In this document: in pieces, positions 41,335-50,168 of the stretch
Position numbering within the stretch: position 1 is the first letter of the stretch
How the letters are laid out: the number at the start of each line of letters is the position of its first letter
Source of the DNA: Falsochrobactrum tianjinense
GTDB lineage: Bacteria; Pseudomonadota; Alphaproteobacteria; Rhizobiales; Rhizobiaceae
Length of the DNA: 64,000 nt
Direction of reading: 5' to 3'
Assembly: GCF_019100495.1 (NCBI RefSeq)
Contig: NZ_JAHRVA010000003.1
Location: 62,001-126,000 of the forward strand
The notes under the pieces: generated by a model
Database searches by the model: none
What the model saw: the letters and a program-made list of their open reading frames with translations, nothing else
Told to the model about the DNA's origin: nothing
Made by a program: the position numbers and the translations under genes

Positions 41335-42315
41335 ATGACAGACACAGCTTCCGGTCGCCTGACGAGATCGCTATCGATTTCACAAAATATTCCAACGCTT
41401 GTGCTTCCTTTGGCCATCGCCGGAACAATTATAATGTTCGGCATCATTGAACCACGCGTATGGTCATGGGGGAATCTTCAGAATATTATTATTCAGGCAA
41501 GCTTCCTCGCCATTTTCGCAATGGCGCAGACCTTCGTTATTCTGACGCGCGGCTTCGACCTCTCTCTTGGCTTCAATATTTCGCTCATCAGTGTCGTTGC
41601 AGCAATGGTCATGGTTGGGAGTAATACTGATAGCGTCTCGATAATTCTCGGGGTTGGTGTGGCGCTGCTGCTGGGCTCAGCGATCGGTCTGGCAAATGGT
41701 ATCCTGATCGCCGGATTTGGATTTAATCCGCTGGTCACAACCCTTGCCATGGCCAATATAATCCTTGCTTTGGCATCGACCGTCAGTGGGGGTTTCCCGA
41801 TCACCGGTCTGCCACCCATGCTCAATGCAATTTTCTCGCAAGGCAAGCTGCTGGGCGTTGCGGCGCCAATCTGGATTTTGGCGGCAATCTTCATCGTCCT
41901 GGGCTGTATTCTCACGGCAACCAAGTTCGGTCGCAGCCTTTATATCATCGGCGCCAATCCGAAAGCTGCCAATGCTGCGGGAATTCGAACAAGGCCGGTG
42001 GTCATATTGGCCTATACGGTTTGCGGACTTCTTACCGCCATAGGAGCGGTCATGCTGACTGCGCGCACAGGTTCCGGTGAACCCAATCTTGGTGGCAATC
42101 TTACCCTTGAATCCATTGCGGCGGCCGTTGTCGGCGGTGTGCGTCTGTCGGGTGGCGAGGGCGGCGTAACGGCAGCTCTGGCGGGCGCCCTTTTCATTAC
42201 GGTTCTTTCCAACGGAATGAACCTCACCCAGGTGGATGGTTATCTTCAACAGATATTCCTTGGGCTGATCATCATTGTTTCCCTGATCGTCGTGCAGGGG
42301 CAAACGCAGCGCTGA
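41335..42315 (+). CDS. ABC transporter permease (RbsC-like, second)
   Basis: 326 residues, same family as the preceding permease, with SLGFNISLISVVAAM and the loop IIGANPKAANAAGIRTRPVVILAYTVCGLLTAIG. It starts 2 bases after the first permease. A weak GCCCA/TGGGC hairpin (42331-42348) separates it from hyuA. Confidence 0.92.
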   Translation: MTDTASGRLTRSLSISQNIPTLVLPLAIAGTIIMFGIIEPRVWSWGNLQNIIIQASFLAIFAMAQTFVILTRGFDLSLGFNISLISVVAAMVMVGSNTDSVSIILGVGVALLLGSAIGLANGILIAGFGFNPLVTTLAMANIILALASTVSGGFPITGLPPMLNAIFSQGKLLGVAAPIWILAAIFIVLGCILTATKFGRSLYIIGANPKAANAAGIRTRPVVILAYTVCGLLTAIGAVMLTARTGSGEPNLGGNLTLESIAAAVVGGVRLSGGEGGVTAALAGALFITVLSNGMNLTQVDGYLQQIFLGLIIIVSLIVVQGQTQR

Positions 42316-42414
42316 TTCAAGAAGTTTTCTGCCCACAACGTTTTGGGCGGATGCGTAGCCAACCCCGGGCCGCTCCGTCCTTCATTGAACCGGAAAGTGA
42401 AATCTGAGGATTAC

Positions 42415-44475
42415 ATGGCATATCAAGTTTGCATCGATATTGGCGGCACATTCACGGACTGCCTTGTTTCGGATGAAAAGGGTGAGATTTCGATTTTCAA
42501 ATCGCCGACCACACCGGGTGAATTTGAAAAAGGCTTTATTGATGTTCTTCACGTGGCGGCAGAAGGCTACGGTATGGGTTCGGAGGCGTTCTTCCAGCAG
42601 ATCGACCTGATCGTGCACGGATCGACGGTCTCTACGAATGCTCTGGTGGAACGTAAGACGGTAAAGGTCGGGCTGCTCGTAACTGAAGGCCATCAGGACG
42701 TACTGGTCTTGCGCGAGGGTCCACGCAAAGGCGCGTTCCAGTGGCGTCTGGATTATCCGGAAGCCTATGTGCCGCGCCATCTGACCCGCACGGTTGGTGA
42801 GCGCATTGACGCACGCGGTCGTGTCATCACGGAGCTTGACCGCGACGACGTTATAAAAGCAGCCGAAGACTTCCAGAAACTCGGTGTCGAGGCTGTGGCT
42901 GTGGGCTTGCTCTGGTCTGTGGTCAATCCAGACCACGAACTCGAAATCCGCAAAATACTTGAAGAAAAACTACCGGGCGTTGCCGTCACACTTAGTCACG
43001 AAATCAATCCAATGCCCCGTGAGTACAAACGTATTATTGCGGCAGCGATTGATGCTTCGATCAATCCGATCGTGCGGCGCTATATTGAAAAGCTGCGCTC
43101 CGCACTTGATGAGACGAATTTCTCCGGCGAACTGCTTCTGGCCAATTGCGTGGGCGGCATGATGCCCGTTGCAGAAATGATCAGAAAGCCAATCTATTCG
43201 GTTATGTCCGGCCCGACTCTGGCGCCGATGGCGGCACTCGCCCTATCTGACGAACCGGACATCATCGTTGGTGATATGGGCGGTACGACTTTCGATGTTT
43301 CCGCACTGCGCAACCATCAGATCATCGTTACTCCCGACAGCATGATTCATCATGACAGCCTTGGCATTCCCAAGGTTGACGTTCGCTCGGTCGGGGCCGG
43401 AGGCGGTTCAATCGCTTCTGTGGATGCAGGCGGGCTTCTCCATGTCGGCCCGCAAAGTGCTGGCGCCCGTCCGGGGCCGGCCTGCTATAATAAAGGCGGT
43501 ACCCTGCCGACTGTAACCGACGCCAATGTCGTTCTTGGTATTGTCGACCCGGATTACTTCCTGGGTGGTAAAATGCAATTGCGCAAGGACCTCGCAGAAC
43601 AGGCGATCGCTCCAGTTGCTGAAAAGCTCGGTGTCTCGAATGAAGAGGCAGCCTACGCAATTTATACCACCTCCAACCATAATATGGTGGCAGCAATTGA
43701 AGAAATTACCGTGCGTGAGGGTATCAATCCCCGCGATAGTTTTTTCGTTTGCGGGGGCGGGGCAACAGCAATTCATATTGCTGAAATGGTCGATATTCTC
43801 GGCCTCAAGCGATATATGATCCCGCGCTTCATGGCTGGGCTTTCCGCCTTTGGCGGGTTGATCTCGGATATCCGCCGCGAAGACACCGGCGTGTTGCTGA
43901 CCTCGAGCGTGCGTTTCGACGCAGACGGCGTCAATGCAATCCTCGAGCGCCTGCTCGAGTCGGGGAACGACTTCCTTGAGGAGGCAGGTGTTACTCACGA
44001 GAACCGCCAATTTGAATTCGCTTTCATGGGCCGCTACGAATATCAGTCATTTGAAATTGAAGTTCCCTTCAATGTGGAGGATGGCAAAATCTCACAAGAC
44101 CAGCTTGCTGATTTTGTCGAGGCTTTTCATAAAATGCACGAGCGCATCTATTCCATCCGCGCCAATGACGATGTTGTTGAATTTACAGCATGGAAGATGC
44201 GTGCGATCGGAAAACGATCAGGACAGGACATCTGGCTCAGCCATACTTTGCAACCGCAACAAGACGCGGCCCAGCCAAAGGCCACGCGTCAGGTCTATAA
44301 CCATGAAAAACGGGCCAAAGAAGAGCTGCCGGTATTTGAACTCACCGGCCTTGGCCAGGGCGCTCAATTAACAGGACCGTGCATCGTAGATGCCGAAACC
44401 TTTACCGCTTATTTGAAGACAGGACACAACGCCATCGTTGATGAGTATGGCAATCTTGTCGTTCAGGTCGGCTAA
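42415..44475 (+). CDS. hyuA: Hydantoinase/oxoprolinase subunit A (HyuA)
   Basis: 686 residues from ATG 42415, preceded by CTGAGGATTAC; the upstream in-frame start at 42343 crosses the hairpin. ASKHA-type ATPase fold: N-terminal IDIGGTFTDCLVSDEKG (about 6-22, phosphate-1 loop), central IVGDMGGTTFDVSAL (about 283-297, phosphate-2), GGGSIASVDAGG, and a C-terminal domain. HyuA and HyuB together hydrolyse 5-oxoproline, N-methylhydantoin or acetone-type substrates using ATP. It follows the importer genes and precedes hyuB by 15 bases, so imported lactam or hydantoin-like compounds are the likely substrate. Confidence 0.88.
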   Translation: MAYQVCIDIGGTFTDCLVSDEKGEISIFKSPTTPGEFEKGFIDVLHVAAEGYGMGSEAFFQQIDLIVHGSTVSTNALVERKTVKVGLLVTEGHQDVLVLREGPRKGAFQWRLDYPEAYVPRHLTRTVGERIDARGRVITELDRDDVIKAAEDFQKLGVEAVAVGLLWSVVNPDHELEIRKILEEKLPGVAVTLSHEINPMPREYKRIIAAAIDASINPIVRRYIEKLRSALDETNFSGELLLANCVGGMMPVAEMIRKPIYSVMSGPTLAPMAALALSDEPDIIVGDMGGTTFDVSALRNHQIIVTPDSMIHHDSLGIPKVDVRSVGAGGGSIASVDAGGLLHVGPQSAGARPGPACYNKGGTLPTVTDANVVLGIVDPDYFLGGKMQLRKDLAEQAIAPVAEKLGVSNEEAAYAIYTTSNHNMVAAIEEITVREGINPRDSFFVCGGGATAIHIAEMVDILGLKRYMIPRFMAGLSAFGGLISDIRREDTGVLLTSSVRFDADGVNAILERLLESGNDFLEEAGVTHENRQFEFAFMGRYEYQSFEIEVPFNVEDGKISQDQLADFVEAFHKMHERIYSIRANDDVVEFTAWKMRAIGKRSGQDIWLSHTLQPQQDAAQPKATRQVYNHEKRAKEELPVFELTGLGQGAQLTGPCIVDAETFTAYLKTGHNAIVDEYGNLVVQVG

Positions 44476-44490
44476 TTCGGAGAGGCAGAG

Positions 44491-46311
44491 ATGAATATGG
44501 GTGTGAAAATAACTGATGCCGACAGCCCGGCCCGCCGCGTTGATCCTTTTCTGATGTCAGTGCTGAAAAGCAGATTTGAGGCTGTCGTTCGCGAAATGAC
44601 GCTTGTTGTCATGCGTGCAAGCCGGTCGGCTGTCATCAAAAATGCGCGGGATTTTTCTTGCGCTATTCTTACCTATGACCACCGGCTGGTATCCGTGGAA
44701 GATGCGTTGCCGATCCACGTCATGTCGATGGATCTGGCGACCCGCCCGATCACGGAGTTTTTCGACGACATCAAGCCGGGCGATATCTTTTTTAACAATT
44801 GTCCGTTCACCGGGGGTACGCACCACGCGGACCTGATCGTCGCAATGCCGGTTTTCTATCAGGGCACGCCATTGTTCTGGATGATGGCCTTGTCGCATCA
44901 TGCCGACACAGGTGCTCCGACACCATCAACCTATCTTCCTTTTGCGAAGAATATATTTGAAGAGGGCATGCATTGGCCCTGCGTGCGAATTGCCGAGAAT
45001 TACAAGGAAAAGGCAGATATTTTGCGCATCGGTTCCATGCGCAACCGCGTTCCCGAAATGTGGCTTGGCGATGTGCGGGCGCAGATCGGGGCTTGTCGCA
45101 CGGGTGAGCGGCGCATCCATGAATTGCTGGAACGTTATTCGCAGGAAACCGTAATGGACTTTGTCGAAGACTGGTTCGATTATGGTGCGCGTTGTGCAAA
45201 AGCGGCGATTGCCAAGCTTCCTGCCGGCCAATATAGTTACGAAATCCGGCATGACCCTGTCCCCGGCGTTGCGGAGGACGGCATCCCGGTCAAGCTGACG
45301 ATCAATGTCGATCCCGAGCAGGGAGAGATCGTTGTCGATGTTCGCGATAACATTGATTGCGTGCCGGGCGGCCTTAATCTTTCAGAGAACACCGCGACCG
45401 GATCTTGCCGTATCGGGGTTTTCAATAATCTGGATGAAAGTGTTCCGCACAATGAAGGTGCGAAATCCCAGATCAAGGTCCTTCTGCGCGACGGCTCAGC
45501 AATTGGCAGGCCGAAATATCCGGTCGGCACTTCCGTGGCCACAACCAATGTCAATGACCGCTTGATGATTGCCGGGAATGCCGTCTTCTCACAGATGGGA
45601 GCACCTTTTGGGCAGGCTGAAAGCGGTTCACACTTGCCTGCCGGTGTCGGCGTCATTTCAGGACAGGACCCTTATAAAGAGGGCAAGGGTTATGTGAATC
45701 AGGTTTTCGTAGGATATGCGGGCGGAGGTGCCTTGCACGGCCACGACGGATGGCTGACTTATTGCGGCCCGGCCAATGCCGGTTTGATCCAGCTCGATTC
45801 TGTCGAGGTGGATGAGTCTATGTATCCCATCATCATAGAAAGTCGTGGTGTGGTGCAGAACTCCCAAGGGTATGGCGAGTTCGAAGGAGCACCAACGGTC
45901 GGTGGCGTTTTCTATCCGCTCGATCATGACATGACTATTGTTTATGCCGCCGATGGAACCACTTTCCCGCCGCGGGGCGTATTGGGAGGCGGTACGGGCA
46001 AGGCATCGGAGACGATAAAGATCAAGGCAGGAGGCACAGAGGAAGTGCTGCCCGCTTTTGCCGAGGTTGTCATCGAGGAGGGGGCTAAAATGGCGTTCAC
46101 CGCTTCTGGCGGTGGCGGTTACGGAGACCCGCTGAAGCGCGACCCTGAACGTGTTCTGGCAACTGTCAATCGTGGCTGGCTTTCCGCGGACGTGGCCGAG
46201 GAAATCTACAAGGTTGCCCTGCTCGCGGATGAGGCTGAACCGGGTACATTCACGATCGACGCCGGAAAGACCCTTGCTTTGCGAGGCCAGTCCGGGACTG
46301 AACTGGCTTGA
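44491..46311 (+). CDS. hyuB: Hydantoinase/oxoprolinase subunit B (HyuB)
   Basis: 606 residues of the HyuB family: FLMSVLKSRFEAVVREMTLVVMRASRSAVIKNARDFSCAI at the N-terminus, metal-type residues in NNCPFTGGTHHADL and SHHADTGAPTPSTYLPFAKNIFEEG. The length is about 600 in family members. Forms a heteromeric complex with HyuA, translationally close. SD GGAGAGGCAGAG precedes the ATG. A short CGTGTCG/CGACACG hairpin follows 86 bases after the stop. Confidence 0.88.
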   Translation: MNMGVKITDADSPARRVDPFLMSVLKSRFEAVVREMTLVVMRASRSAVIKNARDFSCAILTYDHRLVSVEDALPIHVMSMDLATRPITEFFDDIKPGDIFFNNCPFTGGTHHADLIVAMPVFYQGTPLFWMMALSHHADTGAPTPSTYLPFAKNIFEEGMHWPCVRIAENYKEKADILRIGSMRNRVPEMWLGDVRAQIGACRTGERRIHELLERYSQETVMDFVEDWFDYGARCAKAAIAKLPAGQYSYEIRHDPVPGVAEDGIPVKLTINVDPEQGEIVVDVRDNIDCVPGGLNLSENTATGSCRIGVFNNLDESVPHNEGAKSQIKVLLRDGSAIGRPKYPVGTSVATTNVNDRLMIAGNAVFSQMGAPFGQAESGSHLPAGVGVISGQDPYKEGKGYVNQVFVGYAGGGALHGHDGWLTYCGPANAGLIQLDSVEVDESMYPIIIESRGVVQNSQGYGEFEGAPTVGGVFYPLDHDMTIVYAADGTTFPPRGVLGGGTGKASETIKIKAGGTEEVLPAFAEVVIEEGAKMAFTASGGGGYGDPLKRDPERVLATVNRGWLSADVAEEIYKVALLADEAEPGTFTIDAGKTLALRGQSGTELA

Positions 46312-46397
46312 GCAGAAACGGAATAGCTTCCGCCTCTGGTTTGTCATTGGTCCTATGTGCTGGAAGCCGAACCAGTACATGGGACCTGAGGCTAAAG

Positions 46398-46510
46398 CGT
46401 GTCGCGTTTAACCATACTCATACGACACGTTTTAACCTGTTGTTCTTACTCATGCCTTTATCGAAAAACGGGTTTCCGCTTTCTGCTTCAATCCTTGTTG
46501 GCTCTTGAAG
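46398..46510 (+). repeat. Intergenic palindrome and repeat-like sequence downstream of hyuB
   Basis: CGTGTCG (46398-46404) pairs with CGACACG (46423-46429), followed by CATGCCTTTATCGAAAAACG and CGGGTTTCC at about 46452-46480. This composition resembles the short palindromic intergenic repeats of Brucella and relatives, by recollection. The stem may act as a terminator for the importer/HyuAB operon. The rest of 46312-46891 holds two candidate operator copies and no gene. Confidence 0.4.
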
Positions 46511-46543
46511 GAACCGATAGGCGAGCGAACAGAAAACCATCGA

Positions 46544-46553
46544 TTGCATACAA
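46544..46553 (-). promoter_or_regulatory. Degenerate regulon motif TTGTATGCAA (site 6)
   Basis: Plus strand TTGCATACAA; the minus strand TTGTATGCAA differs at one base from TTGTATCCAA. Located upstream of the polyamine-type ABC operon, 74 bases before site 7. Confidence 0.35.
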
Positions 46554-46617
46554 TTGTCCATTAATCTCTGAATGGGAGCAGAAGATTGGCCGGCTTACTC
46601 TATGTTTCATATTTTCT

Positions 46618-46627
46618 TTGGATACAT
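46618..46627 (-). promoter_or_regulatory. Regulon motif copy ATGTATCCAA (site 7) near a -35 element
   Basis: Plus strand TTGGATACAT, one mismatch from consensus, ending 4 bases before TTGACA (46632-46637). Same spacing to a -35 element as site 5. A -10 (AATTCT at 46655) is poor. Candidate control site of the operon starting at 46892. Confidence 0.4.
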
Positions 46628-46891
46628 TTAATTGACATCAGTTTTATAAAATGGAATTCTAAGCTGTAGAAAAACAAGGGCGAACACTTTTCGTTACGAT
46701 CAGCTTTCGGTGCGATCATCTTTTAGATCTCATCGGTATATTGCTCATGGCTTATAGCGAAAAGATGGGGGAGAGAAGTGTGCAGAAGTTGATATTTTTG
46801 AATTTCGTTAAAGATCACTCTACTCGTTGATCCGCTGCCTTGCGACGTACTTTTCTCTATTTAGAAAACTGACAAAATGGGAGAGTCGAAT

Positions 46892-47929
46892 ATGCTAAAA
46901 CTTATGAAGGTCGTTTTGAGCGGCGGAGTATTGCTGAGCTTGGTTTCCGTCGCGGAAGCGCGGGATTTGACGATTGTCGGCTTTGGCGGAGCTGTTCAGG
47001 ACGCATTCCGCGAAGCATATATTAAGCCCTATGAAAAACTCAAAGGCATCAAAATCCTCGAAGACACAACCAATGGCGGACTTGCCAAGCAAAAAGCCAT
47101 GGTTGAGAGCGGGAATGTCACTTGGGACATCATGCAGATGGAAGCAGATGAAGTGACCATGGCCTGCGAGCAGGGCTTGATAGAAGATATCGACTGGAGC
47201 AAGCAGAAAAATGCGGATGAGATAGACCCGTCCCAGTTCAAAGAATGCGGTGTGGGCGCTCTCGCCTGGGCAAAAATAATAACCTATGACGCCGATAAGA
47301 TTGCTGAAGGTCCTAAAAATTGGGCTGATTTCTGGAATGTGGAAAAATGGCCGGGCAAGCGTGGTCTGAGGAAGACTGCAAAGCTCACCATGGAAATTGC
47401 ATTAATGGCTGATGGCGTGCCTACGTCTGATATTTATGAAGTATTGGCCACAAAAGAGGGGCAGGACCGGGCCTTTAAAAAGCTGGATGAGCTAAAGCCG
47501 CATGTCCAATGGTGGGAAAGTGGTGCCCAGCCGCAAGAATGGCTTTCATCCGGGGATGTCGTTATGACGGCTGGCTATAATGGTCGCGTCGATGCTGCTC
47601 AAAATGAAGGTAAGAACTTTGCTATCGTTTGGGACGGCCAGATCAATTCCCTCGAATATTGGGGGATCATGAAAGACACTCCCAACATCAAAGAAGCAAT
47701 TGAGTTTGTCGAGTTCATGATGACGAAGGATCCTCAGGTCGTTTTTGCGAATGCCATTCCCTATGGCGTCAGCAATGTTAAAGCTATGGACGCGCTTTCA
47801 CCAGAGCGGCTTGCAAAATTGCCCTCCTCTCCCGAAAACCTGAAAAATGCGATCCGTTTCGATGCGGAGTTCTGGATTGATCACGGTGAAGAGCTGGCGG
47901 AACGCTTCGCAAGCTGGGTCTCACAGTAA
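46892..47929 (+). CDS. Polyamine-type ABC transporter substrate-binding protein (PotD-like)
   Basis: 345 residues from ATG 46892, preceded by GGGAGAGTCGAAT; signal peptide MLKLMKVVLSGGVLLSLVS cut near AEA-RD. The body has TIVGFGGAVQDAFREAYIKPYEKLKGI and IMQMEADEVTMACEQGLIEDID; family 1 PotD/Fe3+-type. Ligand: polyamine, opine or other nitrogenous compound, not distinguishable by motif. It is the first gene of an ABC operon, with a hairpin at 47991. Confidence 0.88.
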   Translation: MLKLMKVVLSGGVLLSLVSVAEARDLTIVGFGGAVQDAFREAYIKPYEKLKGIKILEDTTNGGLAKQKAMVESGNVTWDIMQMEADEVTMACEQGLIEDIDWSKQKNADEIDPSQFKECGVGALAWAKIITYDADKIAEGPKNWADFWNVEKWPGKRGLRKTAKLTMEIALMADGVPTSDIYEVLATKEGQDRAFKKLDELKPHVQWWESGAQPQEWLSSGDVVMTAGYNGRVDAAQNEGKNFAIVWDGQINSLEYWGIMKDTPNIKEAIEFVEFMMTKDPQVVFANAIPYGVSNVKAMDALSPERLAKLPSSPENLKNAIRFDAEFWIDHGEELAERFASWVSQ

Positions 47930-47990
47930 ATCCGGCCTGTTTCATCTTGGAATTTGCTTCGTTCTGATGAATTGGATGTGTGCTTTAACA

Positions 47991-48018
47991 GCCATGCCAG
48001 TCGTTTGACTGGCGTGGT
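47991..48018 (+). repeat. Stem-loop between binding-protein and permease genes
   Basis: GCCATGCCAGTC (47991-48002), loop GTTT, GACTGGCGTGGT (48007-48018) form a 12-bp stem with two G-U pairs, in the 107-base gap between PotD-like and PotB-like genes. Confidence 0.55.
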
Positions 48019-48036
48019 AGTGAGGATATCGTTTAT

Positions 48037-49296
48037 ATGGTTCTGGCAATAGAAAACGAAATGTCTCAACTGGGAAATACGTTACGGGCCAATCAGCGTA
48101 GAAAGAGCTTTATTTCTCTTATGCTGATTGCTCCGCTTTTTATTTATGTGCTGGTTGCCTTCATCCTCCCCATCGGCACGATGTTTTATAAAGCGATAGA
48201 GAATGCCGAAGTCATAGAAGTTTTCCCCCAAACGGCATCTCATCTTGAAAACTGGCATCCAACCGATTCAAAGGCGGCCCCACCAGACACTGTTTATCTC
48301 TCATTCATTCAAGAACTCTCCAGCGCTCCACGTAATAAGGTTGGAGAAGCAGCGCGACGTTTGAACTATGAGATCAGCGGGTATCGGACATTAGTGACCC
48401 GTACTGTTCGTAAATTGCGCGATTTACCTCAGAACCTCGGCGTCGAAGGCAATGCGAGAAAATTTCTTTCTGCCATTGACGAGCGCTGGGAAGAGCCCGC
48501 GTTCTGGCATGCGATAAAGCGCACATCCACGCCTTATACGCCGTTTTATATGCTGGCAGCCGTAGATTTACAGCTCGATGACACTGGCTCAATAGCTCAG
48601 GCACCTGAAGAGCAGCGTACCTATGTCGATATTCTTCTAAGGACGCTTCGCATTTCGGCTGTTGTGACCCTTGTCTGCCTGGCCTTGGGTTATCCTCTGG
48701 CAAATCTTATGCTGGTTGCGCCCAAGCCTTTTGCTACCGTGCTCATTATTGCCGTGATGCTTCCATTCTGGACCTCTTTGCTGGCCCGCACATCTGCATG
48801 GATTGTACTCCTTCAGCGAGAAGGTCTCGTGAATTCGTTCTTGGGCTATATAGGTCTGATCAACCAACCACTGGAGCTCATCTTTAACACCACTGGTCTT
48901 TACATCGTCATGGTCCACATGATGCTGCCCTTTATGGTTTTGCCGATCTACTCAACGATGAAAGGCGTTCCGCCGCAATATATGAAGGCGTCCTCATCGC
49001 TGGGCGCAAGCCCGGTTCGTGGCTTTTGGGAAATCTACTTTCCAATGACGCTTCCCGGAGTGGGCGCGGGTGCCTTGCTGACCTTCATCGTTACAACCGG
49101 CTATTATATCACGCCGTCTTTAGTCGCGAGCGCCAGAGATCAGATGCTAGGTTACTTCATCGCCTTTTTTGCGAATACGACGATCAACTGGGGCATGGCT
49201 TCCGCTCTGGGCATCATATTGCTGGTTTGTACCCTGTCTCTCTATTTCATCGCCGCACGCACCATCGGTGTGCGCCAACTGGCCGGACTCAAGTGA
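48037..49296 (+). CDS. Polyamine-type ABC transporter permease (PotB-like)
   Basis: 419 residues; first helix at about 28-50, then a long hydrophilic insert (about 55-185) before further helices. The insert contains PQTASHLENWHP and LSFIQELSSAPRNKVGEAARRL; it is periplasmic by topology. Classical PotB is about 275-300 residues, so about 130 extra residues. EAA loop KASSSLGASPVRGFWEIYFPMTL. SD GAGGATATCGTTTAT. Confidence 0.9.
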   Translation: MVLAIENEMSQLGNTLRANQRRKSFISLMLIAPLFIYVLVAFILPIGTMFYKAIENAEVIEVFPQTASHLENWHPTDSKAAPPDTVYLSFIQELSSAPRNKVGEAARRLNYEISGYRTLVTRTVRKLRDLPQNLGVEGNARKFLSAIDERWEEPAFWHAIKRTSTPYTPFYMLAAVDLQLDDTGSIAQAPEEQRTYVDILLRTLRISAVVTLVCLALGYPLANLMLVAPKPFATVLIIAVMLPFWTSLLARTSAWIVLLQREGLVNSFLGYIGLINQPLELIFNTTGLYIVMVHMMLPFMVLPIYSTMKGVPPQYMKASSSLGASPVRGFWEIYFPMTLPGVGAGALLTFIVTTGYYITPSLVASARDQMLGYFIAFFANTTINWGMASALGIILLVCTLSLYFIAARTIGVRQLAGLK

Positions 49297-49304
49297 GGTT
49301 GTAG

Positions 49305-50117
49305 ATGTCTTATCACTTGCAAACGCGCTTGATCCGCGCTCTTTTTTACACATTTGGCTGTGCAATGGTGATGTTTCTTATCACGCCGTTGATTGCGATT
49401 ATTCCACTGTCATTTAGCTCGGGAAGCTTCCTCTCCTATCCGCTGCCGGGTTTTTCTCTTCAGTGGTATGAAAAAGTGTTTCAGGATGGCCCATGGCTGG
49501 CCGCGTTGAAAAACAGCTTTATCATCGGAGTTGCAAGCACCATACTCGCGACAATATTGGGAACTTCAGCGGCTTACGCTTTTGCACGGCGCGATCTTCC
49601 CATGCCAACAGCATTACTGGGCATTCTCATCGCGCCTATGATCGTCCCGCCTGTTATCAGCGGACTCGGCATGTATTTTCTTATGGCCAAAGCAGGGCTG
49701 ACGGCAACCATGCCGGGCGTCATTATTGCCCATACCGTGCTGGCGGCCCCTTTTGTTTTGATTACCGTCACCGCCACGTTGCAGGGCTTTGATATGGGGT
49801 TGCTAAGGGCGGCAAACAGCCTGGGCGCATCCCCTCTCACTGCGTTTATGACCATACTCGTACCGATCATTGCGCCAGGCATTATTTCAGGCGCGTTGTT
49901 TGCTTTCATGACATCTTTTGATGAAGTCGTCGTGACCCTGTATCTGGCGGGGCCGGCACAACGCACATTACCGCTGAAAATGTTCGAAGGCTTAAGAGAT
50001 AATATTGAGCCTTCAATTCTGGCTATGTCGACATTCCTGATGATAGTTGCAGTCCTCAATCTGATAACTGCTGTGTACCTGGTCAACCGCAGCGCAAAGA
50101 AGCTTGGACGTTCCTGA
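49305..50117 (+). CDS. Polyamine-type ABC transporter permease (PotC-like)
   Basis: 270 residues with six helices and EAA loop RAANSLGASPLTAFMTILVPI. Starts 8 bases after PotB-like. It has the SFDEVVVTLYLAGPAQRTLPLKMFEGL segment typical of PotC. Partner of PotB-like and PotA-like. Confidence 0.92.
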   Translation: MSYHLQTRLIRALFYTFGCAMVMFLITPLIAIIPLSFSSGSFLSYPLPGFSLQWYEKVFQDGPWLAALKNSFIIGVASTILATILGTSAAYAFARRDLPMPTALLGILIAPMIVPPVISGLGMYFLMAKAGLTATMPGVIIAHTVLAAPFVLITVTATLQGFDMGLLRAANSLGASPLTAFMTILVPIIAPGIISGALFAFMTSFDEVVVTLYLAGPAQRTLPLKMFEGLRDNIEPSILAMSTFLMIVAVLNLITAVYLVNRSAKKLGRS

Positions 50118-50168
50118 AAAGTTGAGCCCAAAACTCGAATGACCGAAACCCGGTGCATGAGGACCGAT

